This document shows, piece by piece, positions 34,871 through 42,976 of a stretch of 44,570 nucleotides of DNA. Below the pieces are notes generated by a model. It made no database searches. It saw nothing but the letters and a program-made list of their open reading frames with translations, and was not told where the DNA came from. Position 1 is the stretch's first letter, and each line of letters starts with the position of its first letter. The stretch spans positions 1 through 44,570 of the forward strand of contig CANIWJ010000018.1 of assembly GCA_947471035.1 (NCBI GenBank), written 5' to 3'. Both the position numbers and the translations under genes were made by a program. The stretch comes from Verrucomicrobiota bacterium (GTDB lineage Bacteria > Verrucomicrobiota > Verrucomicrobiia > Opitutales > Opitutaceae).

Positions 34871-35500
34871 TCAGGCCGTAGTTTCGGCGGAGCGAACCAA
34901 GGCATTGAACGCGAGTCCGGCCGCCGCACCGCCGGCGAGATCGGCGGCCAGATAGACGAGGCATTGGCCGTTTTCGACCAGCCCCATCAGGGGAAGGGCA
35001 AAGCCGACTGCCGGGTTAAAGGCACCGCCGGAGACGCTGCCGACTGCGAAAGCCATGGCCATTACCGTGCTGCCTATGGCCAGACCATAGAAAGAGTTGT
35101 TCGCCGTGCCTTTGGCGGTGGCGACGTTCAGAACGGTCCAAGCGAGGGCGAAAGTGGCGAGAAACTCCACGACCAGCGAAGGAACCAGCGCGAAGGAAAC
35201 GGGGCCGAGCACGGGTTTTCCGTGGATGGCGACGACGATCAGACCGGCGAGGAGCGCGCCTGCCAACTGGGCGAACCAGTAAGGGAGCAGGTCGGCCTTG
35301 GACAGCGCACCGCGCAGAAAGGCGGCGAGGGAAACGGCCGGGTTGAAGTGTGCGCCGGAGACGTGGCCGCCCGCGAAAATCATGACCATGAGGATGCCGC
35401 CAATGGCGACAGGCGGGAGGGCTGCGCCTCCGCGCACGGACATGCCGATGGTGAAAACCAAGAAGAAGGTGCCGATGAGTTCGACGATGTATTTTTTCAT
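34871..35500 (-). CDS. aqpS: Aquaporin-family channel, AqpS-like, of the arsenic island
   Basis: A 209-aa six-helix channel of the MIP family with both pore motifs intact (GAHFNPAVSLAAF and GGAFNPAVGFALP). The ATG at 35500 gives the usual MKKYIVELIGTFFLV start; the much longer open frame upstream is antisense to arsR. It is transcribed divergently from arsR. In Sinorhizobium AqpS conducts arsenite out of the cell after ArsC reduction, and the context here argues for the same role, although acr3 is also present. Glycerol or water transport is the alternative. Confidence 0.85.
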   Translation of the reverse strand: MKKYIVELIGTFFLVFTIGMSVRGGAALPPVAIGGILMVMIFAGGHVSGAHFNPAVSLAAFLRGALSKADLLPYWFAQLAGALLAGLIVVAIHGKPVLGPVSFALVPSLVVEFLATFALAWTVLNVATAKGTANNSFYGLAIGSTVMAMAFAVGSVSGGAFNPAVGFALPLMGLVENGQCLVYLAADLAGGAAAGLAFNALVRSAETTA

Positions 35501-35571
35501 ATTAAGAGAGGGAGGCGCATCGAGATGGGCACTTTCGAGGCGGTTGGCAATGGCTGGGTTACAATGCGACA

Positions 35572-35620
35572 ATCTCGTGACTACGAGATCGAGGCTTGTG
35601 CTGTATTCCTTAATCGGAAT
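35572..35620. promoter_or_regulatory. Candidate ArsR operator region between aqpS and arsR
   Basis: The 132-base divergent gap holds two dyads: ATCTCGT-GACT-ACGAGAT (35572-35589) and ATTCC-TTAATC-GGAAT (35605-35620). The second lies 12 bases before the arsR start. ArsR repressors bind imperfect dyads of about this size overlapping their promoters, so these are the best candidates for arsenite-relieved control of both directions. Confidence 0.4.
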
Positions 35621-35632
35621 GTAGTTTGTTTC

Positions 35633-36010
35633 ATGAAGCTGGTGCAAATCTACCAATGCCTGTGCGACGAGACCCGGCTGCGTTTGCTGCATCTGTTGCT
35701 GGAAGGGCCGCTGTGCGTGTGTCACTTGCAGGCGGCGTTGGTCGAACCGCAGGTCAAGATTTCCAAACATCTGGGCTACCTGAAAACACGTGGATTGGTG
35801 CGCTCGCGCAGGCAGGGGAACTGGATAATTTACGCATTGCCTCCGGAGCGGGAGCGTTCGGCTGAATTGAAGGCAAACTTGGCTTGTTTGCAGGACTGCG
35901 CGGCGGAGCAGACGGGGTTTAAACGCGATCTTGCCCGGCTGAGAAAGCTGGATCTCACGTGCGCGCCGGTCGCGGTGGCAGGTGGCAAGGGCAAGGCATG
36001 CTGTAACTGA
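35633..36010 (+). CDS. arsR: ArsR-family arsenic-responsive repressor
   Basis: A 125-aa winged-helix repressor: LVQIYQCLCDETRLRLLHLL, the recognition helix region QVKISKHLGYLKTRGLVRSRR and the wing NWIIYALP. The metalloid-binding cysteines appear in PLCVCHLQ, the ELCVCDL-type site of arsenic sensors. The C-terminus holds extra cysteines (CLQDC, LTC, and the final GKACCN). It should release DNA on binding As(III) and so induce this operon and the divergent aquaporin. The ATG at 35633 is chosen; the long frame upstream is antisense to aqpS. Confidence 0.93.
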   Translation: MKLVQIYQCLCDETRLRLLHLLLEGPLCVCHLQAALVEPQVKISKHLGYLKTRGLVRSRRQGNWIIYALPPERERSAELKANLACLQDCAAEQTGFKRDLARLRKLDLTCAPVAVAGGKGKACCN

Positions 36011-36023
36011 ACTTGATTTTCTT

Positions 36024-36512
36024 ATGATCACCTCGAACACCATCGAAGCCGGACCGGCCGCTTTGACCATTTCTGAACTGTGTTCCGCTTTGGCGGCTGC
36101 GCCCGAGTTGCCGCTCACCGTCGTTTGGACGGACGGCGAGCCGATCGAGGCACATTTTCACGTGACGGAGGTCGGGCGCGTGCAAAAGGACTTCGTCGAT
36201 TGCGGAGGCACCGTGCGCTGTTTGACGAGCTGTCTGTTGCAAACCTGGGTGGGCGACGACACGGACCATCGCATAACCGCCGCGAAACTCTTGCGGGCGT
36301 TTGAGTATGCCGCGCCGGTGCTGCGCGGAGAGGACCTGCCAGTGGAGCTGGAATACGAAGCCTGCAATGTGGTGCAGTTGCGTGTCGTCGCGGTAGAGCG
36401 CGCTGCGGATGCGTTGGTCATACGGCTCGGAAAAAAACATACGGACTGCCTGGCGAAGGAACTGTGTTTGCCTGCGGTCGGGTCCTGCAAACCGGGGTCG
36501 GGCTGCTGTTAA
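36024..36512 (+). CDS. DUF6428-family protein of the arsenic operon
   Basis: A 162-aa soluble protein with the family block HFHVTEVGRVQKDFVDCGG followed by QTWVGDDTDHRITAAKLL and ELEYE. I recognise this as the DUF6428 family, which is often encoded beside arsR and arsC, without an established function. The C-terminus ends in the cysteine-rich GSCKPGSGCC, a likely As(III)-binding tail. The gene starts 13 bases after arsR and lies 21 before arsC. A role in arsenic binding or delivery is inferred. Confidence 0.8.
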   Translation: MITSNTIEAGPAALTISELCSALAAAPELPLTVVWTDGEPIEAHFHVTEVGRVQKDFVDCGGTVRCLTSCLLQTWVGDDTDHRITAAKLLRAFEYAAPVLRGEDLPVELEYEACNVVQLRVVAVERAADALVIRLGKKHTDCLAKELCLPAVGSCKPGSGCC

Positions 36513-36533
36513 GCACGTTTAACGAATAATTTT

Positions 36534-37001
36534 ATGAACAAAGAAAAACCTACCATTCTTATTCTTTGCACGGGCAACTCATGTCGCAGCCACCTCGCGG
36601 AAGGGGTGTTGCGTGCGGCGGGCGGGGATTTGTTTAACGTGGCCAGCGCGGGCTCGAAGCCAGCCGGCTATGTGCATCCGCTCGCCATCGTAGCGATGAA
36701 GGAAATCGGCATCGACATCTCGGCCCACACGTCGAAGCACATGAACACGTTTCTTGAGGGTGAGGTAGAGACCGTGATTACGGTGTGCGGCAACGCCGAC
36801 CAGGCCTGTCCGATTTACCCAGGACAGGTGAATCGCCACCACTGGCCGTTCGAGGATCCGGCGCATGCCTTGGGCACGGATGAGGAAAAGCTGGCAGTGT
36901 TTCGACGTGTGCGGGAAGAGATTCGTCTGCGTTTCACCGCCTACGCCGATGGGCGGCGCGACGAGCGAAAGAGCGCGGTGGCCAAGGAGGGCGCAGCGTG
37001 A
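36534..37001 (+). CDS. arsC: Arsenate reductase, low-molecular-weight phosphatase type (ArsC)
   Basis: A 155-aa protein with the P-loop [13 protein letters not shown] near the N-terminus, containing the nucleophilic Cys and Arg, and the segment [15 protein letters not shown] with the two cysteines that relay the disulfide, followed by the general-acid Asp region [11 protein letters not shown]. This is the thioredoxin-coupled class (pI258 type), which reduces As(V) to As(III). It feeds arsenite to Acr3, whose start overlaps its stop (GTGA). Confidence 0.95.
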   Translation: MNKEKPTILILCTGNSCRSHLAEGVLRAAGGDLFNVASAGSKPAGYVHPLAIVAMKEIGIDISAHTSKHMNTFLEGEVETVITVCGNADQACPIYPGQVNRHHWPFEDPAHALGTDEEKLAVFRRVREEIRLRFTAYADGRRDERKSAVAKEGAA

Positions 37002-38059
37002 GCAATGCGACGCTGGCTGGCCGACTTTCGTTTCTGGACCGCTGGTTAACGTTGTGGATTTTTCTGGCGATGGGGGTAGGCGTGGCGCTGGGTCGTTTCG
37101 CGCCCGCGCTGGCGGAGACGCTGACGGGCTGGAGCGTGGGCACGACCTCGATACCGATTGCGATTGGTTTGATCGTGATGATGTATCCGCCGCTAGCGAA
37201 GGTTCGGTATGAGGAGCTGCCGGATGTGTTTCGCGACCGGCGTGTGCTGGCTCTTTCTTTGGTGCAAAACTGGGTGCTCGGGCCGGTCCTGATGTTCACG
37301 CTGGCGGTGATTTTCTTGCGCGATCAGCCGGAGTATTTTGCCGGGTTGGTGCTGGTGGGAATCGCGCGGTGCATAGCGATGGTGATCGTGTGGAATGATC
37401 TGGCGGGCGGTAGCCGCGAGTATTGCGCGGGTTTGGTGGCGGCGAATGCGCTGTTCCAAGTGTTCGCCTTTGCGCCGCTGGCGTGGCTGTTTTTGAAAGT
37501 GCTGCCGCCGATTGTCGGCGTGGATCTCGGGGTGCTGGATCTTTCGGCGATCAGCATCGGAAACATCGCGTGGAGCGTGTTTATATACCTCGGGATTCCG
37601 TTCTTGGCCGGCTGGTTGACGCGAGTGGTGCTGCGGCGCGGCGGAGCAGAGCGCAAGGCGTGGTTCGACGGGAAGTTTCTTCCGGCGATAAGCCCGCTGA
37701 CGCTCGGTGCCCTATTGTTTACGATTGTGGTCATGTTCAGCCTGCAGGGTAAACAAGTGCTAGCGCGTCCGCTGGACGTGTTGCACATCGCGGTGCCGTT
37801 GGTGGTTTATTTCGCGATCATGTTCACGGCGACCTTCTGGCTGAGCGTGAAGGTCGGGGCGGATTACGCGAAGGCGGCGACGCTGGGCTTCACCGCGGCG
37901 GGAAATAACTTCGAACTGGCCATCGCGGTGGCAGTGGGGGTGTTTGGGCTGACCTCGGGCGCCGCTTTTGCGGCGGTGGTGGGGCCGCTGGTGGAGGTGC
38001 CGGCGCTGATCGCGCTGGTCAGCGTGGCCCTGCGTTGGAAACGCCTGGTTAAGGCGTAG
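36998..38059 (+). CDS. acr3: Arsenite efflux permease Acr3
   Basis: A 353-aa permease with ten predicted membrane helices, preceded by an AAGGAGG ribosome site. Family features are [29 protein letters not shown], and [18 protein letters not shown] with the essential conserved Cys, then [18 protein letters not shown]. Acr3 exports arsenite using the proton gradient. The GTG start overlaps arsC. Last gene of the arsR operon; 28 bases separate it from the convergent pdxJ. Confidence 0.95.
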   Translation: MSNATLAGRLSFLDRWLTLWIFLAMGVGVALGRFAPALAETLTGWSVGTTSIPIAIGLIVMMYPPLAKVRYEELPDVFRDRRVLALSLVQNWVLGPVLMFTLAVIFLRDQPEYFAGLVLVGIARCIAMVIVWNDLAGGSREYCAGLVAANALFQVFAFAPLAWLFLKVLPPIVGVDLGVLDLSAISIGNIAWSVFIYLGIPFLAGWLTRVVLRRGGAERKAWFDGKFLPAISPLTLGALLFTIVVMFSLQGKQVLARPLDVLHIAVPLVVYFAIMFTATFWLSVKVGADYAKAATLGFTAAGNNFELAIAVAVGVFGLTSGAAFAAVVGPLVEVPALIALVSVALRWKRLVKA

Positions 38060-38087
38060 TTTTCGTCGGTTAGGTCAGCGGCCGAAT

Positions 38088-38837
38088 TTAACCGATTGGG
38101 TTGATGCGCAGCTTCATCTCGCGGACCGCTTCATCGATGCCGGTGTAAAGTGCGCGGCTGATGATGCTGTGGCCGATGTTTAACTCGTTGAGGTGTGGCA
38201 GGGTGCGAATCTCGGACACGTTGATGTAGTTGATGCCGTGTCCGGCATTGACCACCAGACCGGCTGAGTGGGCGAGCCGCGCACCAGAAACCAGACGGGC
38301 AAACTCTTCGGCGCGTTTCGGTCCATAGTAGGCGTTGGCCCAAGCGCCAGTGTGCAGCTCGATCCATGGGGCTTGCAGCTCCACGGTGGCGTCGATCTGG
38401 GCGGCGTCGGCGTCGATAAAAAGGCTGACCATGATGCCGGCTTCGCGCATGGCATCGCATACGGCGCGCACGCGCTCGCGTTGACCGACGACATTGAGGC
38501 CGCCTTCGGTGGAGACTTCTTCGCGGTTCTCTGGGACGAGGCAGACAGACTCCGGTTTAACCGCCAGGGCGAATTCGATCATGGCTGGCGTGCAGGCCAT
38601 TTCCAAGTTGATGCGGGTCTGGGCGACCTCGCGCAGGCGGTAAACGTCGCGCTCCTGGATGTGGCGACGGTCCTCGCGCAGGTGGATCGTGATGCCGTCC
38701 GCGCCGGCGCGTTCAGAGAGAACCGCTAGTGTAACGGGATCGGGCTCGACCGGTCCGCCGACGGTGGCGGAGTAGCCGCGGTAGCGGGCTTGGCGGACAG
38801 TGGCGCAGTGATCGATATTAACACCGAGGAGAATCAT
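38088..38837 (-). CDS. pdxJ: Pyridoxine 5'-phosphate synthase (PdxJ)
   Basis: A 249-aa TIM-barrel enzyme that joins 1-deoxyxylulose-5-phosphate and aminoacetone phosphate to make pyridoxine 5'-phosphate. Motifs: LGVNIDHCATVRQARYRG at the start, GITIHLREDRRHI, NLEMACTPAMI, CLVPENREEVSTEGGL, IELHTGAWA, and HGINYINV followed by NIGHSIISRALYTGI. Length and all motifs match the family. pdxA, the preceding step of the same pathway, lies about 5 kb further on at 43744 on the other strand. Confidence 0.97.
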   Translation of the reverse strand: MILLGVNIDHCATVRQARYRGYSATVGGPVEPDPVTLAVLSERAGADGITIHLREDRRHIQERDVYRLREVAQTRINLEMACTPAMIEFALAVKPESVCLVPENREEVSTEGGLNVVGQRERVRAVCDAMREAGIMVSLFIDADAAQIDATVELQAPWIELHTGAWANAYYGPKRAEEFARLVSGARLAHSAGLVVNAGHGINYINVSEIRTLPHLNELNIGHSIISRALYTGIDEAVREMKLRINPIG

Positions 38838-38936
38838 GCGCCCACCTGTGCACCAAATGTGCCAAACGCCAAGCCGGTATGCCGACGGTCCGCTTTTCGC
38901 TTCCTGCGCCGGAGTTTTCCACCTTGCCTAAGAGTC

Positions 38937-39647
38937 ATGTCCTCTGTGCCGGCCAAACGCGAAAATCTTTTGCTCAATCTCGTATGCAACATCGCCGCGC
39001 CCGCGCTGGTGTTGTCCAAACTCAGCGCGCCGGAGCGCCTGGGGCCGGAGGTGGCGCTGGTGGTGGCCTTGGCGTTTCCGCTGGGTTATGGCGTATGGGA
39101 TTTTAACCGGCGGCGTGCGTTTAACTTCGTGGCGGGTATCGGTTTTGTAAGCACTTTATTAACCGGAGGTTTCGGCTTGGCGAAGCTCGATGGAATGTGG
39201 TTCGCAATCAAGGAGGCATCGGTGCCGGCGGTCATCGGGATGATGGTGCTGCTCTCGACCAAATCAAAGCGTCCACTGATCCGGGAGTTTATTTACAACG
39301 ATCAGGTGATTGATGTGCCAAAGGTGGATGCGGCGCTTGATGAGCGAGGGGCGCAGGGCGCGTTCGCGCAGCTTTTGGCACGGGCGGGTTGGTGGGTGAC
39401 GGGGTCGTTTTTTATCAGCGCAGGGTTAAATTTTGCCCTCGCGCGCTGGATGCTGACCGCACCGGCGGGAACGGTGGAGTTTAACGAGCAACTCGGGCGG
39501 ATGCAGTGGATGAGCTGGCCGGTGATCGTGCTGCCCAGCATGGCGATGATGATGGCGGCGCTCTGGGGGCTGCTCAACGGCATCAAACGTCTGACCGGCA
39601 TGGAGCTGGAGCAGGTTTTCCACGCGCCACCTCCGCCAGCCAAGTGA
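38937..39647 (+). CDS. VC0807-like membrane protein
   Basis: A 236-aa polytopic protein with about six helices: LVCNIAAPALVLSKL, VALVVALAFPLGYGVWDF, NFVAGIGFVSTLLTGG, ASVPAVIGMMVLLST, and two near the C-terminus. The layout and the motif FPLGYGVWD followed by RRR and a TGGFG turn recall VC0807-family proteins of unknown function, related to intracellular septation protein A. The ATG at 38937 begins right before the first conserved segment; the longer frame overlaps pdxJ. Nothing around it hints at its role. Confidence 0.7.
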   Translation: MSSVPAKRENLLLNLVCNIAAPALVLSKLSAPERLGPEVALVVALAFPLGYGVWDFNRRRAFNFVAGIGFVSTLLTGGFGLAKLDGMWFAIKEASVPAVIGMMVLLSTKSKRPLIREFIYNDQVIDVPKVDAALDERGAQGAFAQLLARAGWWVTGSFFISAGLNFALARWMLTAPAGTVEFNEQLGRMQWMSWPVIVLPSMAMMMAALWGLLNGIKRLTGMELEQVFHAPPPPAK

Positions 39648-39681
39648 GGTTGGCCAGAGACGATGTAATCGCCTCTGGATT

Positions 39682-40485
39682 TTACAGCCGTTGGAGGTGG
39701 AAGCCGCCGTCCACGTCGAAGCAGGCACCGGTGGAGAAGGGGAAACGGTCTTCGGCGATGGCGCGCACGGCGCGGCCTATGTCCTCGGGTTTGCCCCAGC
39801 GGCGGATCGGAGTGATGCCACGCTCGTCTTGGATGATGAGTTTGTCGTATTTCTCTTTCACTCCGCCGGTCATATCGGTGGCGATCACGCCGGGGCGGAT
39901 TTCGTAAACATTGATACCGTCGTTGGCCAGGCGATCGGCGAAGAGCTTGGTCATCATCGCCAAGCCTGCCTTCACCATGCAGTAATCTCCGCGATTAATG
40001 GAGGCGGTGTAAACCGAGATGGACGTCACGTTGACGATGCGGCCGCGAAAACCTTCGGCGTCGGGGGACTGTTGCTGCATTTGTTTCGCGATCAACTGGG
40101 TCAGGAAAAACGGGCCCTTGAGGTTGATGGCGAAGAGGCGGTCGAAGCTTTCTTCCCCGGCGTCGAGAAGGTCGGCCCGCACGGTGGGGGCGACCCCCGC
40201 GTTGTTTACCAGGAGGTCGATGCGGCCGAAGTTTTTGACCGTTTCGGCGACCATGCGTTCGCGATCAGCCGCCACGGCGACGTCGCCTTGCACGATAAAA
40301 CCGTCGCCCCCGGCGGCTCGCACCAAGACGAGGGCCTCGGCGGCGGCGGAGGCGTTGCCGGCGTAATTGATGGCGATACGCCCGCCCGCTTTGGCGAGTT
40401 GGAGGGCGATGCCGCGTCCGATGCCGCGCGAGGCGCCAGTGACCAAAGCGTTAAACTTAAAGGGCGAGGGTGCGACGGGGTTCAT
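39682..40485 (-). CDS. Short-chain dehydrogenase/reductase (FabG-like)
   Basis: A 267-aa classical SDR: cofactor motif [22 protein letters not shown], catalytic Ser in [12 protein letters not shown], and the Tyr-x-x-x-Lys pair in [11 protein letters not shown], ending [16 protein letters not shown]. It is close to 3-oxoacyl-ACP reductases in pattern but longer, and since no other fatty-acid gene is near, it is more likely an NAD(P)-dependent sugar or polyol reductase. The ATG at 40485 is preferred to a TTG four codons earlier. Transcribed in the same direction as the creatininase-like gene 129 bases upstream. Confidence 0.88.
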   Translation of the reverse strand: MNPVAPSPFKFNALVTGASRGIGRGIALQLAKAGGRIAINYAGNASAAAEALVLVRAAGGDGFIVQGDVAVAADRERMVAETVKNFGRIDLLVNNAGVAPTVRADLLDAGEESFDRLFAINLKGPFFLTQLIAKQMQQQSPDAEGFRGRIVNVTSISVYTASINRGDYCMVKAGLAMMTKLFADRLANDGINVYEIRPGVIATDMTGGVKEKYDKLIIQDERGITPIRRWGKPEDIGRAVRAIAEDRFPFSTGACFDVDGGFHLQRL

Positions 40486-40541
40486 ATCAACAACCAAAGC
40501 CTCCGCTTCGCCGCCGCCAAACCCAAAGCCGTGAGCGCTTC

Positions 40542-40590
40542 GCGGACTAGCGGTTTCGTGCTAAGCCGACACCCTGCGGCTAGCGGGTTT
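40542..40590. repeat. Imperfect direct repeats in SDR/creatininase gap
   Basis: GCGGACTAGCGGTTT (40542-40556) and GCGGCTAGCGGGTTT (40576-40590) are imperfect direct repeats 34 bases apart, each with a short inverted repeat (CCGC..GCGG type). They lie between two genes on the minus strand. They may be a structured spacer or remnant repeat; no function is evident. Confidence 0.35.
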
Positions 40591-40614
40591 TTAAACTCAG
40601 CGGGTGTAAGGGCA

Positions 40615-42186
40615 TCAACCCGTACTAAGGGCAGTGAGACGTTCGGCGAGAGAGCGGGCAGTGGCTTCAACCCAAGCGGTGCCCTGGGCGGCGGTCGCGA
40701 GCGTGGCGTCGCCCATCACGCCATCGGGCGCGATGTCTCGTGTGGTCCAGGCCAGATTCAGTGCTGCGCCTTCGGGACGGAGTTCGGCCGGGTCGTCGAG
40801 GCGGGCGGGGTAATGACAAAGCGCATGCTGCATGCGCACCACCTCGGGGGCGAGGGCCAGCATCAGGGCGGTTTCCCATTCGCCGGCGTGGAAACCGTAG
40901 GCGGCTTCCTGCGCACTTTGGTCGGCTTTGTAGGTGCTTTGGAGCATGCCGATTCGCAGACCGGGCAGGTTTTGTAATTCGCGGATGAGGGGCACAAGCA
41001 CCGCGCTGTTACCGCCATGGGTGTTGAAAATCGCAATACGCCGGAAGCCGAGCCGGTGCAGTTCGCCCACTTGGGCTCGCACCAGCGCGATGAAGCTGCG
41101 GGCGGAAAGGGTGAGCGTGCCGGGCCAGTCGGCGTGTTCGTTGCTTTTCCCGACCACAATGGGCGGAGCGACGAAAACGGGAGTGCTGGCGGGCAGGCGG
41201 GTGATGGCGCGGGCGAGCAAGCCTTGGCCCAGAATCGCATCTACTCCGACCGGTAGGTGGGGACCGTGTTGCTCGATCGCGCCGGTGGGCAGCACGGCGA
41301 GCGCGCTGGTGGGCAGGGCGGCGGCGCGCAACTGTTCGCGGGTAAGCGCCGCGAGCTGACGCGCTCCGAAGGGCCGCCAGCGCGGAGGGATGGGTTCGGG
41401 ATGCGGGGCGGGGGAAGGGGAATCATCCGGATCGGTCGCTACGGGTTGCACGCGATTATGCCAGGCCGCTTCGGTGATGATGCTGGAAAGCCGCATAGTA
41501 GCTGCGGTGCGCATGGAGGCGGCGGATTTGTTCAACTCGACGCTGATCATACCGGCGGGCAAGGGCGGGGCCTGCACCCAACGGCCGGGGCGGAAACTTT
41601 CATCGGCGGAATCTTGCGGAGGCGAACTGACCGGCTCGGCGTTGAGCAGAGAGGCGGCGAGCGCCTGGGTGGCGAGGCGCACATCGGCCGGAGCGGCGGG
41701 ATGAAAGTCGAAGCCGAGCGACGCGAGGTGCACCCGATAAACCATCAGGCCGGTTTCCACCCGAATGTCGCGCGCGGCGGCGTCGAGCGCTTCGCGATGC
41801 CAGGGGCTGGTGGAGTAAATCAGGAGTTTGCTGAAGCCGGAGAATTTTACCCCTAAGGCGATTTCGCGCACGATTTCGAGGGTCAGTTCCAGCGATATGC
41901 CGAACCACGCGGAGGCGGTTTGCGGGGCGGGGCCGAAGCGAAGCGGAGGCAGCACCACGGGTGTGGCGTTGCCGGAGGCGAAATTGGCGGCGCTGGCGGC
42001 GGAAAGCAGTGCGTCGCCGACGGCTTCCTCCGCATCCAAAGGCAGGCCCAGGCCGTGGTGGGCGCAGCCATAAACGGGCAGGATCGCGAGCGCTCCGGGC
42101 GTGGCGGCGCGGGCGCGAAACTCAGTGGTGGGAAGGTGGGCCCAGGCACTGGAGAAGCAGGCTTGTGCGAGCCAAGTCATGGTCAT
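40615..42186 (-). CDS. Creatininase-family protein with duplicated domain
   Basis: A 523-aa protein. The C-terminal ~240 residues are a complete creatininase-type amidohydrolase domain with metal ligands in LPTGAIEQHGPHLPVGVDAI, VGKSNEHADWPGTLTLSA, NTHGGNSAV and FHAGEWETALML. The N-terminal ~190 residues follow the same plan (ILPVYGCAHHGLGLPLDAEE, then PPLRFGPA, then IYSTSPWHREALD), but the metal ligands are mostly lost. The two are joined by a Pro-rich linker. Family members hydrolyse cyclic amides such as creatinine or ring-opened pterin and riboflavin precursors; the substrate here is unknown. The ATG at 42186 is chosen over a long unconserved upstream extension. Confidence 0.82.
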   Translation of the reverse strand: MTMTWLAQACFSSAWAHLPTTEFRARAATPGALAILPVYGCAHHGLGLPLDAEEAVGDALLSAASAANFASGNATPVVLPPLRFGPAPQTASAWFGISLELTLEIVREIALGVKFSGFSKLLIYSTSPWHREALDAAARDIRVETGLMVYRVHLASLGFDFHPAAPADVRLATQALAASLLNAEPVSSPPQDSADESFRPGRWVQAPPLPAGMISVELNKSAASMRTAATMRLSSIITEAAWHNRVQPVATDPDDSPSPAPHPEPIPPRWRPFGARQLAALTREQLRAAALPTSALAVLPTGAIEQHGPHLPVGVDAILGQGLLARAITRLPASTPVFVAPPIVVGKSNEHADWPGTLTLSARSFIALVRAQVGELHRLGFRRIAIFNTHGGNSAVLVPLIRELQNLPGLRIGMLQSTYKADQSAQEAAYGFHAGEWETALMLALAPEVVRMQHALCHYPARLDDPAELRPEGAALNLAWTTRDIAPDGVMGDATLATAAQGTAWVEATARSLAERLTALSTG

Positions 42187-42272
42187 GACGTAAGCTTGGA
42201 AAATGCCATGCACGGGGCGAGGGCAGATTTTGGGCTTTGGATTTTTGCCGCTTTGGCATTTTGCTTCGCCGC

Positions 42273-42893
42273 GTGGCCGCAATTGACGAAGGAATTGTTC
42301 GGGAATATTTTGAACAAAACGGGTTTTTCGTACGCCAAGTCCGCAAACACGCGGTGCAGGCACGCAAGAAAACCAGCGCCGAAGAAATCGATCTGGTGGT
42401 GTTTAACCCGCGCTGGAACCGGGAGAGTCGAAAGCCGGATTTTTTTCTCTTCGCGACCGAGCTGCCTTACTTGCACCGTGCGATTGTGGCGGTGAAACCG
42501 TGGCACACCGATGTGTTTACCCCGGGCATGTTGAAGAGTTCGCCGGAGATTTTCCGGTTTTTGGAGGCGGAGGTGCAGCGCGGCGCTGAGCGTTTTTTTC
42601 CGCCCGAAGAGGGCGAGGGAGCGGAGGGCCCGGAGATATTCGCCAAGATTTTGGTTTTGCCGACGCTGCCGACTCAGGAGCCGTTTCGCAGCCAGAGCGT
42701 GGAGTTGCTCAAGGCGCGCGGCATTGATGGCATCATTTCCTTTCGCGCCATCCTGCTCGATCTGATCGACAAGGTGGAGATCAACCGCAGCTACCGTAAG
42801 AGCGATACCCTGGAGGTGCTGCGCATCTTGAAAAACTACGATCTGCTGAGCGAGCCGCAGCTTGATTTCCTGCCGACTCGGCCCGGGCGATGA
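42273..42893 (+). CDS. Hypothetical protein, possible degenerate nuclease-like fold
   Basis: About 206 aa, unrecognised. After IDEGIVREYFEQNGFFVRQV come EEIDLVVFNPRW and HRAIVAVKPWHTDVF. The order helix, strand with Asp, strand with Lys resembles the PD-(D/E)xK nuclease core, but the middle acidic residue of (D/E)xK is Ala here. No signal peptide or membrane segment. The GTG at 42273 is a reasonable start; a TTG at 42237 would add 12 residues. It is divergent from the creatininase-like gene and precedes the second lpxA by 83 bases. Confidence 0.65.
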   Translation: MAAIDEGIVREYFEQNGFFVRQVRKHAVQARKKTSAEEIDLVVFNPRWNRESRKPDFFLFATELPYLHRAIVAVKPWHTDVFTPGMLKSSPEIFRFLEAEVQRGAERFFPPEEGEGAEGPEIFAKILVLPTLPTQEPFRSQSVELLKARGIDGIISFRAILLDLIDKVEINRSYRKSDTLEVLRILKNYDLLSEPQLDFLPTRPGR

Positions 42894-42976
42894 AGCGGGG
42901 CTCGTTCCGTAATGGCGACGGCGGCGGGGCTTGAAACTGGCGAAAGGGGCGGTGAACGTGCGCCCCACATATTCTC

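Noticed and set aside
40571..40592. Hairpin followed by T-run resembling a terminator
   Set aside because: The T-run is on the plus strand, while both flanking genes are transcribed from the minus strand.
39691..40977. 428-codon forward frame opposite SDR and creatininase genes
   Set aside because: Spans two genes in antisense; no domain, Gly/His/Asp-rich composition.
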